A stretch of 64,000 nt of DNA from Roseateles_B sp041913905 (GCA_041913905.1 JAYSEK010000009.1:83192-147191), one strand, 5' to 3'. Counted from the stretch's first letter, positions 44,438 to 52,460 are shown. The notes: a model not told the origin generated them from the sequence alone. A program made the numbers and translations.

Positions 44438-44830
44438 TCAGCGCTTGCTGAACTGCTTCCGACGACGGGCGCCGTGCAGGCCGACCTTCTTACGCTCGAC
44501 TTCACGCGCATCACGCGTGACGAAGCCGGCGCGGCTCAGTTCAGGCTTCAGGGCTGCGTCGTAGTCGATCAGCGCACGGGTGATGCCCAGGCGGACAGCA
44601 CCGGCTTGGCCGGACTCGCCACCACCGTGGACGTTCACCTTGATGTCGAAGGCTTCGCCATTGTTGGTCAGCACCAGGGGCTGGCGGGTGACCATGATGG
44701 ACGTCTGACGGCCGAAGTACTGCTCCAGCGGCTTGCCATTGACGATGATTTGGCCCGTGCCCTTCTTGATGAAGACGCGAGCGACCGACGACTTGCGGCG
44801 GCCGGTACCGTAGTTCCAGTTTCCGATCAT
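44438..44830 (-). CDS. rpsI: 30S ribosomal protein S9
   Basis: Small-subunit ribosomal protein, 130 residues. It begins MIGNWNYGTGRRKSSVARVF and ends with the conserved basic tail KKVGLHGARRRKQFSKR, which reaches the P-site tRNA. It follows rplM by 9 bp, the universal bacterial pairing. Confidence 0.97.
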   Translation of the reverse strand: MIGNWNYGTGRRKSSVARVFIKKGTGQIIVNGKPLEQYFGRQTSIMVTRQPLVLTNNGEAFDIKVNVHGGGESGQAGAVRLGITRALIDYDAALKPELSRAGFVTRDAREVERKKVGLHGARRRKQFSKR

Positions 44831-44839
44831 TGCCGCTCC

Positions 44840-45268
44840 TTAGATGTCCAGAGCCTTGGGCTGCTGGGCGGTATGCGGGTGAGAGGCACCCGCGTAAACC
44901 TTCAGCTTCTTCACCATGGCGTAGCCCAGAGGACCCTTGGGCAGCATGCCCTTGACAGCCTTCTCCAGGGCGCGGCCCGGATGCTTGGCTTGCATGTCCT
45001 TGAACTTGGTGGCGTAGATGCCGCCAGGGAAACCGCTGTGGCGGTAGTACACCTTGTCGGTGGCCTTGTTGCCGGTCACACGCAGCTTGTCTGCATTGAT
45101 CACGACGATGTAGTCACCGGTGTCCACGTGAGGCGTGTAGATGGCCTTGTGCTTGCCGCGCAAACGGAGTGCCACTTCGCTGGCAACACGTCCGAGCACC
45201 TTGTCGGTGGCGTCAATCACAAACCACTCGTGCGTCACCTCGGCCGGCTTGGCGCTGAAGGTCTTCAT
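44840..45268 (-). CDS. rplM: 50S ribosomal protein L13
   Basis: Large-subunit ribosomal protein, 142 residues from the ATG at 45268 (MKTFSAKPAEVTHEW). This is the exact family length; the extended frame to 45337 adds 23 residues without homology. Family motifs WFVIDATDKVLGRVAS, KHKAIYTPHVDTGDYIVV and GMLPKGPLGYAMVKKLKVY are intact. It is co-transcribed with rpsI from a promoter about 200 bp upstream. Confidence 0.97.
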   Translation of the reverse strand: MKTFSAKPAEVTHEWFVIDATDKVLGRVASEVALRLRGKHKAIYTPHVDTGDYIVVINADKLRVTGNKATDKVYYRHSGFPGGIYATKFKDMQAKHPGRALEKAVKGMLPKGPLGYAMVKKLKVYAGASHPHTAQQPKALDI

Positions 45269-45471
45269 GAGTTGCTTTCGTTGGCCGCGGCTGGCAAAAA
45301 GCCCGTCCGCAGCAGTCGCTGGCTGAAATCTCTGCACCTTGACCCACCCGTTCGGTGCTGCTTGTTTGCCTGCAAAACCCGGTCTTTGCCGAATTTCACC
45401 TGCTCGCAGCCTCTCACGTGCGTGGCGCCAAGGCGCATCTTTCCCGCAGCCAGATACCGGGAAAGCCCGCT

Positions 45472-45500
45472 AGTCTACCCAAATCGCATCCTGCCGGCAA
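45472..45500 (-). promoter_or_regulatory. Predicted promoter of rplM-rpsI
   Basis: On the minus strand TTGCCG (45500-45495) and TAGACT (45477-45472), spaced by exactly 17 bp. Transcription would start near 45465, leaving a leader of about 195 nt before rplM, long enough to hold a regulatory structure. Confidence 0.5.
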
Positions 45501-45602
45501 GCCAGGCAAGTGCCACAAGGCCGATCAGATCAAACGTGTCCGCCTGCCCGCCCGCTAATATTGAGCCATGCCCCAGCCCTTGCTGCTGCGCGGAGGCCGC
45601 CC

Positions 45603-46346
45603 ATGAGTGCCCACGACCCTTCGTCCCTCCCTGATCCCGGCTCCACTGACCCCGAGCCCGAAGCGGGTGCGGTGGGTTGGTTGCCGCCGCGCCTGGGCCT
45701 GCAGCGCTTTGCCAGCTGGGTGCCGATACGCTCGCTGGCCCGCCGGCATCGCAAGCGCATCCTGGCGCATCTTCTGAGCCTCAGCGATCACGACCGCTAC
45801 CTGCGCTTCGGCTATCCGGCCAGCGATGAGCAGATCAGCAAGTACGCCATGAACCTGGATTTCGCCCGCGACGAGGTGCTGGGCATCTTCAACCGCCGCC
45901 TGCAACTGGTCGCAATGGCACACCTGGCCTATGAGCCGGCGCCCCAGCGCAAGGGCAAGCCCGCGATGGCCGAGTTCGGCGTGTCCGTGCTGGCCAATGC
46001 CCGCGGACGCGGCTTCGGCGCCCGGTTGTTCGAACATGCCGCCCTGCACGCCCGCAACCGCGGCATCGAGACCTTGTTTATCCACGCCCTGAGCGAAAAC
46101 GCGCCCATGCTCAAGATCGCCCGCAGCGCCGGCGCGACGGTGGAGCGCGACGGCAGCGAGTCCGAAGCCTGGCTGCGCCTGCCGCCGGACTCGGTGTCCT
46201 CCCATGTGGGCGAGGCCATCGAGCGGCACATGGCCGAGCTGGACTTCCAGTTCAAGCGCCACGTGCGCGCCCTGGGCGACTTCATCGACGGTGTGGCCGA
46301 GGTCAAGGCCCAGTACCGCGACGCCGGCAAGGCGGCCAAGCAGTAG
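45603..46346 (+). CDS. GNAT family acetyltransferase
   Basis: Predicted GCN5-related N-acetyltransferase of 247 residues; substrate unknown. The ATG at 45603 (MSAHDPSSLPDPG) is the first after the divergent rplM promoter region and starts a normal reading frame. The acetyl-CoA-binding signature is VLANARGRGFGARLFEHAALHARNRG (about residues 130-155), preceded by the strand EFGVSV and followed by the LFIHALSENAPMLKIARSAGATVERDG motif typical of the fold. The N-terminal region (LSDHDRYLRFGYPASDEQI) resembles acyltransferases fused to acyl-CoA synthetase-like proteins, but no other domain is present. Confidence 0.85.
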   Translation: MSAHDPSSLPDPGSTDPEPEAGAVGWLPPRLGLQRFASWVPIRSLARRHRKRILAHLLSLSDHDRYLRFGYPASDEQISKYAMNLDFARDEVLGIFNRRLQLVAMAHLAYEPAPQRKGKPAMAEFGVSVLANARGRGFGARLFEHAALHARNRGIETLFIHALSENAPMLKIARSAGATVERDGSESEAWLRLPPDSVSSHVGEAIERHMAELDFQFKRHVRALGDFIDGVAEVKAQYRDAGKAAKQ

Positions 46347-46505
46347 CCCCGGCGCGCAAGCGCGCCTGCTTGACGTCGCCTGGAATGGTTGCATGGGAGC
46401 GGGGCGGCTTCGGCGCGGCGCTGGGTACACTCTGGCGCCAGCCCGCCGCGGCCGCCCCTCGCGGCGGCCAGCCGACGACTCTTCCCCTGCAGCACCCAGA
46501 GGCCC

Positions 46506-47339
46506 ATGCCGCCCCTCATTCCGTGGATCATCGCCCTGGCTTCCTGCCTGGGCCTCGTGGCCTTGGCCGCCGCCTGGCTCTGGAAGCGCCCACGAGGCGC
46601 CCGGCGCAAGCTGCCCAACGCATGGCCGCTGACGCCACGGCCCGTGTTCAGCACCGATGAGCGCCGCGTGTACCGCCTGCTGCGCGAGGCCCTGCCGCAT
46701 CACGTCATCCTGTGCAAACTGCCCCTGGTGCGTTTCTGCCAGCCCAGCGAGGCCAGCGAGACGCGCTACTGGTTCGAACTGCTGGGCGGACTGAACGTGA
46801 GCTTCGCCATCTGCAGCAGCAACGGCCGCGTGCTGGCCGCCATCGACCTGGACACCGAACGCCAGCAGCAGGGCCGTGGCCTGCAGATCAAGCAGGCGGT
46901 GCTCAATGCCTGCCGCGTGCGCTACCTGCGCTGCCCGCTGGACAGGCTGCCCACCGCAGCCGAGCTGCAGCTGCTGGTGCCCTACAGCAACAGCCATGTG
47001 CGCGGGCCGCAGGCGGGAACCAAGCCGGCCCGCGCGCCCAGCCCCACACCGCTCGCGCAAACCCCTGCGACCAGCGCCGGCCGCCCCATCAACACGGTCG
47101 GCGCCAGCCTCTGGCAGGACTCCAGCGTGTTCCAGGACTCCTTCTTCGCGCCCGACCCTCGCTTTGACAGCGGCACCGGCGAGCGCATCAGCGGCATGGG
47201 GGCGGAGACCTTGGGATCCGAGGCCTTTGACGACAGCGGACTGGACATCAGCCTGGACCAGCCCGCGCCGGCCCCGGATGCCAGCCAGGACATCGTCGGC
47301 GTCGTGGTGGACAGCCCGCGCTATCCTGAGGGCCGCTGA
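46506..47339 (+). CDS. DUF2726 domain protein with N-terminal membrane anchor
   Basis: Protein of 277 residues from the ATG at 46506, with an N-terminal membrane helix (MPPLIPWIIALASCLGLVAL) and a DUF2726-like domain: VYRLLREALPHHVILCKLPLVRF, WFELLGGLNVSFAICSSNGRVLAAIDLD, then KQAVLNACRVRYLRCPLDRLP. The domain is related to a restriction-endonuclease-like fold found next to topoisomerase zinc fingers, but its role is not known. The C-terminal 100 residues are low-complexity and acidic, probably disordered. It lies 44 bp before srkA on the same strand. Confidence 0.75.
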   Translation: MPPLIPWIIALASCLGLVALAAAWLWKRPRGARRKLPNAWPLTPRPVFSTDERRVYRLLREALPHHVILCKLPLVRFCQPSEASETRYWFELLGGLNVSFAICSSNGRVLAAIDLDTERQQQGRGLQIKQAVLNACRVRYLRCPLDRLPTAAELQLLVPYSNSHVRGPQAGTKPARAPSPTPLAQTPATSAGRPINTVGASLWQDSSVFQDSFFAPDPRFDSGTGERISGMGAETLGSEAFDDSGLDISLDQPAPAPDASQDIVGVVVDSPRYPEGR

Positions 47340-47383
47340 GCCCTCCCCTCCCTCGCCTGCCTGCGCGCAGGCCATCTGCCCGC

Positions 47384-48484
47384 ATGACGCCTGACACCGA
47401 CCGCGCCTTTGGCGAGCTGACGCCCGAATTCATGCTGGACGCCCTGGAGGCTGCCGGCCTGCGCGGCGATGGCCGCATGCTGCAGCTCAACTCCTACGAG
47501 AACCGCGTGCTGCAGGTCCACCTGGAGGACGGGCGCGTGGCCGTGGCCAAGTTCTACCGCCCCGGCCGCTGGAGCGAAGCCCAGATCCTCGAAGAACACG
47601 CCTTTGCCGCCGAGCTGGCCGAGGCGGAGGTGCCGGTCGCCCGCCCCTGGACCCTGGCGCGCAGCGAGCACTTCGCCCACCCGCAGGGCACCCTCGAACT
47701 GCTGGGAACGCCCGCCACCCTGGGCCGCATCGGCCTGCAGCGCTTTGCCGTGGCCAGCCGCCAAGGCGGGCGGGCGCCGGAGCTGGAAGACGCGGAGGTG
47801 CTGCGCTGGATCGGCCGGCTGCTGGCCCGCCTGCATGAGGTCGGCGCGCGCCGGCCCTTCGAGCACCGCGTGCGCTGGTGGGGCGCCGAGCCAGGCGAGA
47901 CCGCACGTGCCTGGCTGATGGACCAGGGCGTGCTCCCGCCCGAAATCGCCCCGCGCTGGGATCGTGTGGCACGCGACTGCCTGGCGCTCATCACCCGGGC
48001 CTTCGAAGCGCTCGGCGATGTCGCCCAGCTGCGCCTGCATGGCGACTGCCACCCCGGCAACATCCTGTGGACGCCCGACCGCGGCCCGCACTTCGTGGAC
48101 CTGGATGATGCCGTCACCGGCCCCGCCGTGCAGGATCTGTGGATGCTGCTCAGCGGCGACGAAGCCACTGCGCGCTGGCAATGGGACGCCCTGATGGACG
48201 GCTACGAATCCATCCGCCCCTTCGACTGGCGCGAGCGCCGCCTGATCGAGCCGCTGCGCACCCTGCGCATGATCCACCACAGCGCCTGGCTGGCGCGGCG
48301 CTGGGGCGATCCGGCCTTCCCGCTGGCCTTTCCCTGGTTCGGCACGCCGAACTATTGGAACGACCAGGTGGCCAAGCTGGCGGAGCAGCTGGAGGCCATG
48401 CAGTCCGCCGATGAAACGCCGCCATCACCGCCGCTCAAGGACGACGATGACGACTTCCATCTGGACGGCGATAGCTTCTCTTGA
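47384..48484 (+). CDS. srkA: Stress response serine/threonine kinase SrkA (YihE)
   Basis: Cytoplasmic protein kinase of the aminoglycoside-phosphotransferase-like fold; in E. coli SrkA protects stressed cells from programmed death. 366 residues. Recognisable elements are LNSYENRVLQVHLEDGRVAVAKFYRPGRWS with the ATP-binding Lys, the catalytic loop LHGDCHPGNILWT and the metal-binding VDLDDAVTGPAVQDLWMLL. It ends with an acidic tail (KDDDDDFHLDGDSFS). It converges with htpG. Confidence 0.9.
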   Translation: MTPDTDRAFGELTPEFMLDALEAAGLRGDGRMLQLNSYENRVLQVHLEDGRVAVAKFYRPGRWSEAQILEEHAFAAELAEAEVPVARPWTLARSEHFAHPQGTLELLGTPATLGRIGLQRFAVASRQGGRAPELEDAEVLRWIGRLLARLHEVGARRPFEHRVRWWGAEPGETARAWLMDQGVLPPEIAPRWDRVARDCLALITRAFEALGDVAQLRLHGDCHPGNILWTPDRGPHFVDLDDAVTGPAVQDLWMLLSGDEATARWQWDALMDGYESIRPFDWRERRLIEPLRTLRMIHHSAWLARRWGDPAFPLAFPWFGTPNYWNDQVAKLAEQLEAMQSADETPPSPPLKDDDDDFHLDGDSFS

Positions 48485-48488
48485 GGAG

Positions 48489-48531
48489 GCAAGACCCGGC
48501 CCCTCGGCCACACCGAAGGGTCAGGTCTTGC
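48489..48531. repeat. Inverted repeat between srkA and htpG with the CAAGACC-type motif
   Basis: GCAAGACC at 48489-48496 pairs with GGTCTTGC at 48524-48531; the inside contains CCCCTCGG and CCGAAGGG, which also pair. No T-run follows, so it may act as a terminator only weakly. The arms contain the sequence CAAGACCYGRCCC also seen at other intergenic sites in this window. Confidence 0.55.
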
Positions 48532-48535
48532 GCGA

Positions 48536-50416
48536 TCACGCCATCAACAGCGCATTCACGCGCTTCACATAGGCCGCCGGATCCTCCAGCTGCCCGCCCT
48601 CGGCCAGCACGGCCTGGTCGAAGAGGATCTGGGCCAGGTCGTCGAAGCGCTCGCTGCCATCCAGCTTCTTGACCAGCGCATGCTCGGCGTTGATCTCCAG
48701 CGTGGGCAGCGAGGTCGGCGCGGCCTGCCCGGCCTGCTTGAGCAGACGGGCGAGGTGGCCGGACATGTCGCCCTCCTCGACCACGATGCAGGCCGGTGAA
48801 TCGACCAGACGCGTGCTCACGCGCACGTCCTTGGCGCGCCCCTCCAGCGCGGTCTTGAGCTTCTCCAGCAGCGGCTTGAAGGTTTCGGCGGCTTCCTCGG
48901 CCTTCTTCTTCTCTTCCTCGTCCTGCAGCTTGCCCAGGTCGATGGCGCCCTTGGCCACGGACTGCAGGGGCTTGCCCTCGAACTCATAGAGGTGCGAGAG
49001 CATCCACTCGTCGACGCGGTCCACCAGCAGCAGCACCTCGATACCCTTCTTGCGGAACACCTCCAGCTGCGGGCTGTTCTTGGCCGCGGCCAGGCTGTCG
49101 GCGGTGATGTAGTAGATGGCCTCCTGGCCGTCCTTCATGCGGTACACATAGTCCGCCAGGCTCACGCCCTCGTCCGCATGGGTGGAGGCGAAGCGCAGCA
49201 GCTTGGCCAGGCGCTCCTGGTTCTGGTGGTCTTCGCCCAGGCCTTCCTTGAGCACCTGGCCGAAGTCCTTCCAGAAGGCGGCGTACTTCTCGCGCTCGGC
49301 GGCGTCCTCGCTGTTGGCCAGCGACTCCAGCATGGACAGCACGCGCTTGGTCGAGCCCTCGCGGATGGCCTTCACGTCGCGGCTTTCCTGCAGCAGCTCG
49401 CGGCTGACGTTGAGCGGAAGGTCGGCGGAGTCGATCACGCCCTTCACGAAGCGCAGGTAGACGGGCATCAGCGCCTCGGCGTCGTCCATGATGAAGACGC
49501 GCTTGACGTAGAGCTTCACGCCGCCGCGCTTGTCACGGTTCCAGAGGTCGAAGGGCGCCTTCTTGGGGATGTAGAGCAGCTGGGTGTATTCGCTGCGGCC
49601 TTCCACGCGGTTGTGGGTGTAGGCCAGCGGGGCCTCGCTGTCGTAAGAGATCTGCTTGTAGAACTCCTCGTACTGCTCTTGCGTGATGTCGCTCTTGCTG
49701 CGGGTCCACAGGGCCGAGGCCTTGTTGACGCTTTCCCACTGGTCGGTGAGCTTTTGCTCGCCCTTCTCGGCGTCCCACTCCTCCTTGCGCATCAGGATGG
49801 GCAGGGAGATGTGGTCGGAGTACTTGCTGATGATGGACTTCAGGCGCCAGGTCTTGAGGAACTCCTCTTCGCCCTCGCGCAGGTGCAGGATCACATCCGT
49901 GCCGCGACCGGGCTTGGTGATGGTCTCGACCTCGAACTCGCCGGTGCCCTCGGAGCTCCAGCGCACGCCTTCCTCGGGCTTCAGCCCGGCGCGACGGCTT
50001 TCCACCGTGATGCGGTCCGCAACGATGAAGCCGGAGTAGAAGCCCACGCCGAACTGGCCGATGAGATTGGCGTCCTTCTTCTGGTCGCCCTCCAGACGGG
50101 CCATGAACTCGCGCGTGCCGCTCTTGGCGATGGTGCCCAGGTGCGCCACGGCCTCTTCGGCACTCATGCCGATGCCGTTGTCGCTGATGGTGAGGGTGCG
50201 GGCCTCGGCGTCGAAGCTGACGCGCACTTCCAGGTTGGGCGACTCTTCGTACAGCGCGGCGTTGTCCAGGGCCTCGAAACGCAGCTTGTCGCAGGCATCG
50301 GACGCGTTGGAGACCAGCTCGCGCAGGAAGATTTCCTTGTTGGAGTACAGCGAATGGGTGACCAGGTGCAGGATCTGCTTGACTTCGGCCTGGAAGGAAT
50401 GGGTGTGCTTGTCCAT
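48536..50416 (-). CDS. htpG: Molecular chaperone HtpG (bacterial Hsp90)
   Basis: Cytoplasmic ATP-dependent chaperone dimer. 626 residues. N-terminal GHKL ATPase motifs are visible: ELVSNASDACDKLRFEAL with the catalytic Glu, LTISDNGIGMSAEEA and GQFGVGFYSGFIVAD. The middle domain contains LPLNVSRELLQESRDVKAIREG. The C-terminal dimerisation domain ends ...YVKRVNALLMA. Full length with no unusual features; faces srkA. Confidence 0.97.
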   Translation of the reverse strand: MDKHTHSFQAEVKQILHLVTHSLYSNKEIFLRELVSNASDACDKLRFEALDNAALYEESPNLEVRVSFDAEARTLTISDNGIGMSAEEAVAHLGTIAKSGTREFMARLEGDQKKDANLIGQFGVGFYSGFIVADRITVESRRAGLKPEEGVRWSSEGTGEFEVETITKPGRGTDVILHLREGEEEFLKTWRLKSIISKYSDHISLPILMRKEEWDAEKGEQKLTDQWESVNKASALWTRSKSDITQEQYEEFYKQISYDSEAPLAYTHNRVEGRSEYTQLLYIPKKAPFDLWNRDKRGGVKLYVKRVFIMDDAEALMPVYLRFVKGVIDSADLPLNVSRELLQESRDVKAIREGSTKRVLSMLESLANSEDAAEREKYAAFWKDFGQVLKEGLGEDHQNQERLAKLLRFASTHADEGVSLADYVYRMKDGQEAIYYITADSLAAAKNSPQLEVFRKKGIEVLLLVDRVDEWMLSHLYEFEGKPLQSVAKGAIDLGKLQDEEEKKKAEEAAETFKPLLEKLKTALEGRAKDVRVSTRLVDSPACIVVEEGDMSGHLARLLKQAGQAAPTSLPTLEINAEHALVKKLDGSERFDDLAQILFDQAVLAEGGQLEDPAAYVKRVNALLMA

Positions 50417-50540
50417 GGCGTGAAAGGTTTGTCAGTGACGTCTGTGGATCTGTTGAATGGGCGGCACCCTCACCGTGCACCGCCGTGCGCAGGCCCAGTT
50501 GGGGCCGGCCCGGAAGATTTCAAGGGCCGGCAACGGCGCT

Positions 50541-50573
50541 CAAGGAAACGCAGGGCAGCGCCGCGTTTCCTTG
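50541..50573. repeat. Perfect 11 bp inverted repeat in the htpG upstream region
   Basis: CAAGGAAACGC at 50541-50551 and its exact complement GCGTTTCCTTG at 50563-50573, with an 11 nt loop. It lies 125 bp upstream of htpG and 63 bp downstream of the small unknown gene. No T-run follows on either strand. It could end the minus-strand transcript or be an operator for htpG. Confidence 0.55.
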
Positions 50574-50635
50574 CCCCTCGGAGGGCACGCGATGACGGAC
50601 GCGGTGACGGACTCGGTGACGGGCCTAAGGGGCGC

Positions 50636-50947
50636 TCAGAACGACACGCTGAGCCGCGGCACGTCCACCCTGATCAAGGCCTTGCTGAGGGCACCCGAGG
50701 CCGCCCGAGCGAAATCTAGGCCGAAGGCCGGATCGCGCAAGGCCTGCGCCCCGACCGCCGCCGCCACGCCCAGCACCTTGTCGGCGATCAAGACCTTGCC
50801 CGAACCGCGCAGGGGCTCACAGCCATGTTTGACGAACTCCTCGTCCAGCCAGCGGCGCGCCGCATCGAAGCTGAGCACTTCGGCCGCGTCGACCGCCAGA
50901 TGGACTTCCTCGCCGGAGCCGAACACGACCTGGACTTCACTGCGCAT
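50636..50947 (-). CDS. Small conserved-looking hypothetical protein
   Basis: Protein of 103 residues that I do not recognise. The ATG at 50947 is preceded by a strong AGGAGG at good spacing, which supports translation. The sequence (MRSEVQVVFGSGEEVHLAV, then EVLSFDAARRWLDEEFV, then GSGKVLIADKVLGVAAAVGA) reads as a compact soluble alpha/beta protein and ends LSVSF. It begins 40 bp after the aroG stop in the same orientation, so it is probably co-transcribed and controlled by the aroG leader. Confidence 0.7.
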   Translation of the reverse strand: MRSEVQVVFGSGEEVHLAVDAAEVLSFDAARRWLDEEFVKHGCEPLRGSGKVLIADKVLGVAAAVGAQALRDPAFGLDFARAASGALSKALIRVDVPRLSVSF

Positions 50948-50987
50948 GGCTGGTGCCTCCTGTGCCCGGCATCCTAGCCCAGGGCCT

Positions 50988-52127
50988 TCAGCCGCGGGAC
51001 GCCTTGACGGCTTCGGACAACACCTCCAGCACCGCCAGCGAATCGTCCCAGCCCAGGCAGGCATCGGTGATGCTCTTGCCGTATTCCAGCTTGGCAGGAT
51101 CGTCCTTGCCGGGCGTGAACTTCTGGGCCCCGTCGTGCAGGTGGCTCTCCACCATCACGCCGAAAATCTGGGTGCTGCCCGCACTCACCTGGGCCGCGAT
51201 GTCGCGGGCCACTTCCAGCTGGCGCAGATGCTGCTTGGAGCTGTTGGCATGCGAGCAATCGACCATCAGGCTGGCTTCCAGCTTGGCCGCCGTCAGTTCC
51301 TTGCACGCGGCTGCCACGCTCTCGGCGTCGTAGTTGGGCGCCTTGCCGCCGCGCAGGATGACGTGGCAGTCCTTGTTGCCCTTGGTCTCGACGATGGCCA
51401 CCTGGCCGTTCTTGTGGACCGAGAGGAAATGGTGCGGACGGGCCGCGGCCTGGATGGCGTCGGTCGCGATCTTGATGTTGCCGTCCGTCCCATTCTTGAA
51501 ACCGATGGGCGCCGACAGGCCGGACGCCAGCTCGCGGTGCACCTGGCTTTCCGTGGTGCGCGCCCCGATGGCGCCCCAGGAGATCAGGTCGCCGATGTAC
51601 TGCGGCGAGATCACGTCCAGGAACTCCACCGCGGCCGGCAGCCCCAGGCGGTTGATCTCCAGCAAGAGCTGGCGGGCGATGCGCAGGCCCTCGTCGATGC
51701 GGTAGCTCTCGTCCAGGTAGGGGTCGTTGATCAGGCCCTTCCAGCCCACGGTGGTGCGCGGCTTCTCGAAGTAGACGCGCATCACGATCTCCAGCGTGTC
51801 GGCGTACTTCTGGCGCTCGACCACCAGGCGGCGGGCGTACTCCAGCGCCGCGGCCGGGTCGTGGATGGAGCAGGGGCCGATGATGACCAGCAACCGATCG
51901 TCCTTGCGCTGCATGATGCGGCGGATGGTCTGGCGCGTGCCCACCACCAGGCGCTCCATGGGCGTGCCGCTGATGGGGAAGAAGCGGATCAGATGCTCGG
52001 GCGGCGGCAGTGGCGTGATGTCGCGGATGCGCTCGTCGTCGGTCTGGCTGGTCTTGTCCTGCGGCGAGTACCAGCGCTCCGCCTGGTGCGAGGCAGACGA
52101 GGACGGGCTAGCGGTCTTGGCGTTCAT
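50988..52127 (-). CDS. aroG: 3-deoxy-7-phosphoheptulonate synthase (class I DAHP synthase)
   Basis: First committed step of aromatic amino acid synthesis: PEP plus erythrose-4-phosphate to DAHP. 379 residues, class I-alpha. Family motifs: LLVIIGPCSIHDPAAALEYARRL, MRVYFEKPRTTVGWKGLINDP, SWGAIGARTTESQVHRELASG, GFKNGTDG, ILRGGKAPNYD and MVDCSHANSSKQ. The N-terminal ERIRDITPLPPPEHLIRFFP stretch, which forms the feedback-effector region, is closer to AroG than to AroF of E. coli, but the effector amino acid cannot be read reliably. A leader peptide and terminator precede it, indicating attenuation. Confidence 0.95.
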   Translation of the reverse strand: MNAKTASPSSSASHQAERWYSPQDKTSQTDDERIRDITPLPPPEHLIRFFPISGTPMERLVVGTRQTIRRIMQRKDDRLLVIIGPCSIHDPAAALEYARRLVVERQKYADTLEIVMRVYFEKPRTTVGWKGLINDPYLDESYRIDEGLRIARQLLLEINRLGLPAAVEFLDVISPQYIGDLISWGAIGARTTESQVHRELASGLSAPIGFKNGTDGNIKIATDAIQAAARPHHFLSVHKNGQVAIVETKGNKDCHVILRGGKAPNYDAESVAAACKELTAAKLEASLMVDCSHANSSKQHLRQLEVARDIAAQVSAGSTQIFGVMVESHLHDGAQKFTPGKDDPAKLEYGKSITDACLGWDDSLAVLEVLSEAVKASRG

Positions 52128-52170
52128 GGTCAGGCTTTCAGAGTTTTGGAGACCGACGCAGCAAAGGCGA

Positions 52171-52202
52171 AAAAAAACCGCCGGGGGAGGCCCGGCGGTT
52201 TC
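52171..52202 (-). terminator. Attenuator terminator in the aroG leader
   Basis: On the minus strand AAACCGCCGG, loop GCCTCCC, CCGGCGGTTT continuing into a run of eight T in total. It lies between the leader peptide stop (52230) and the aroG start (52127), so it must be read through for aroG to be expressed. Its 5' arm can also pair with CCGGCGG in the leader coding region (52255-52249), a competing antiterminator. Confidence 0.88.
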
Positions 52203-52229
52203 TTGGAGATTCTTTGCGTGTCTGGTGGG

Positions 52230-52304
52230 TTACGCGTTCGCCTCTCCTCCGCCGGTGCGGTGCGAGAACCAAAAGAAGGCAAAGTAAAACTTCGGCGAGT
52301 GCAT
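52230..52304 (-). CDS. aroG leader peptide (aromatic-residue-rich, 24 residues)
   Basis: Short reading frame ATG 52304 to TAA 52230 encoding MHSPKFYFAFFWFSHRTGGG then EANA. Residues 6-13 read F-Y-F-A-F-F-W-F: seven of eight codons specify the three aromatic end products of the pathway started by AroG. It lies 27 bp before a strong intrinsic terminator. The layout is that of pheA/trp-type attenuators: stalling at Phe, Tyr or Trp codons when aromatic tRNAs are uncharged would free the CCGGCGG segment to pair with the terminator's 5' arm and let aroG be transcribed. No obvious Shine-Dalgarno is seen. Confidence 0.8.
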   Translation of the reverse strand: MHSPKFYFAFFWFSHRTGGGEANA

Positions 52305-52431
52305 GGTGGCGAATACTGCCTGCAGCGGCGCTGCGGCGTCAAGCCCGCGCTTGTTGTCTCGCGGCTGCAATTTGCGGCGGCTCAAGGCAGGCAAGACCTT
52401 GGGACTGCCTTGGGACTGGGCGTCGGAACAG

Positions 52432-52460
52432 GAGTCAAAACAGGCGGCCGCAAAGCCGCC
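52432..52460 (-). terminator. Probable terminator of tldD
   Basis: On the minus strand GGCGGC, loop TTTGCG, GCCGCC followed by TGTTTTGACTCC. It lies 27 bp after the tldD stop and upstream of the aroG leader, so aroG probably has its own promoter in 52305-52430. Confidence 0.55.

Noticed and set aside
45555..47375. Minus-strand frame of 606 codons opposite the acetyltransferase and DUF2726 genes
   Set aside because: Two supported genes lie on the plus strand and the antisense frame has no recognisable motif.
48992..50719. Plus-strand frame of 575 codons opposite htpG
   Set aside because: Antisense of HtpG, which is unambiguous.
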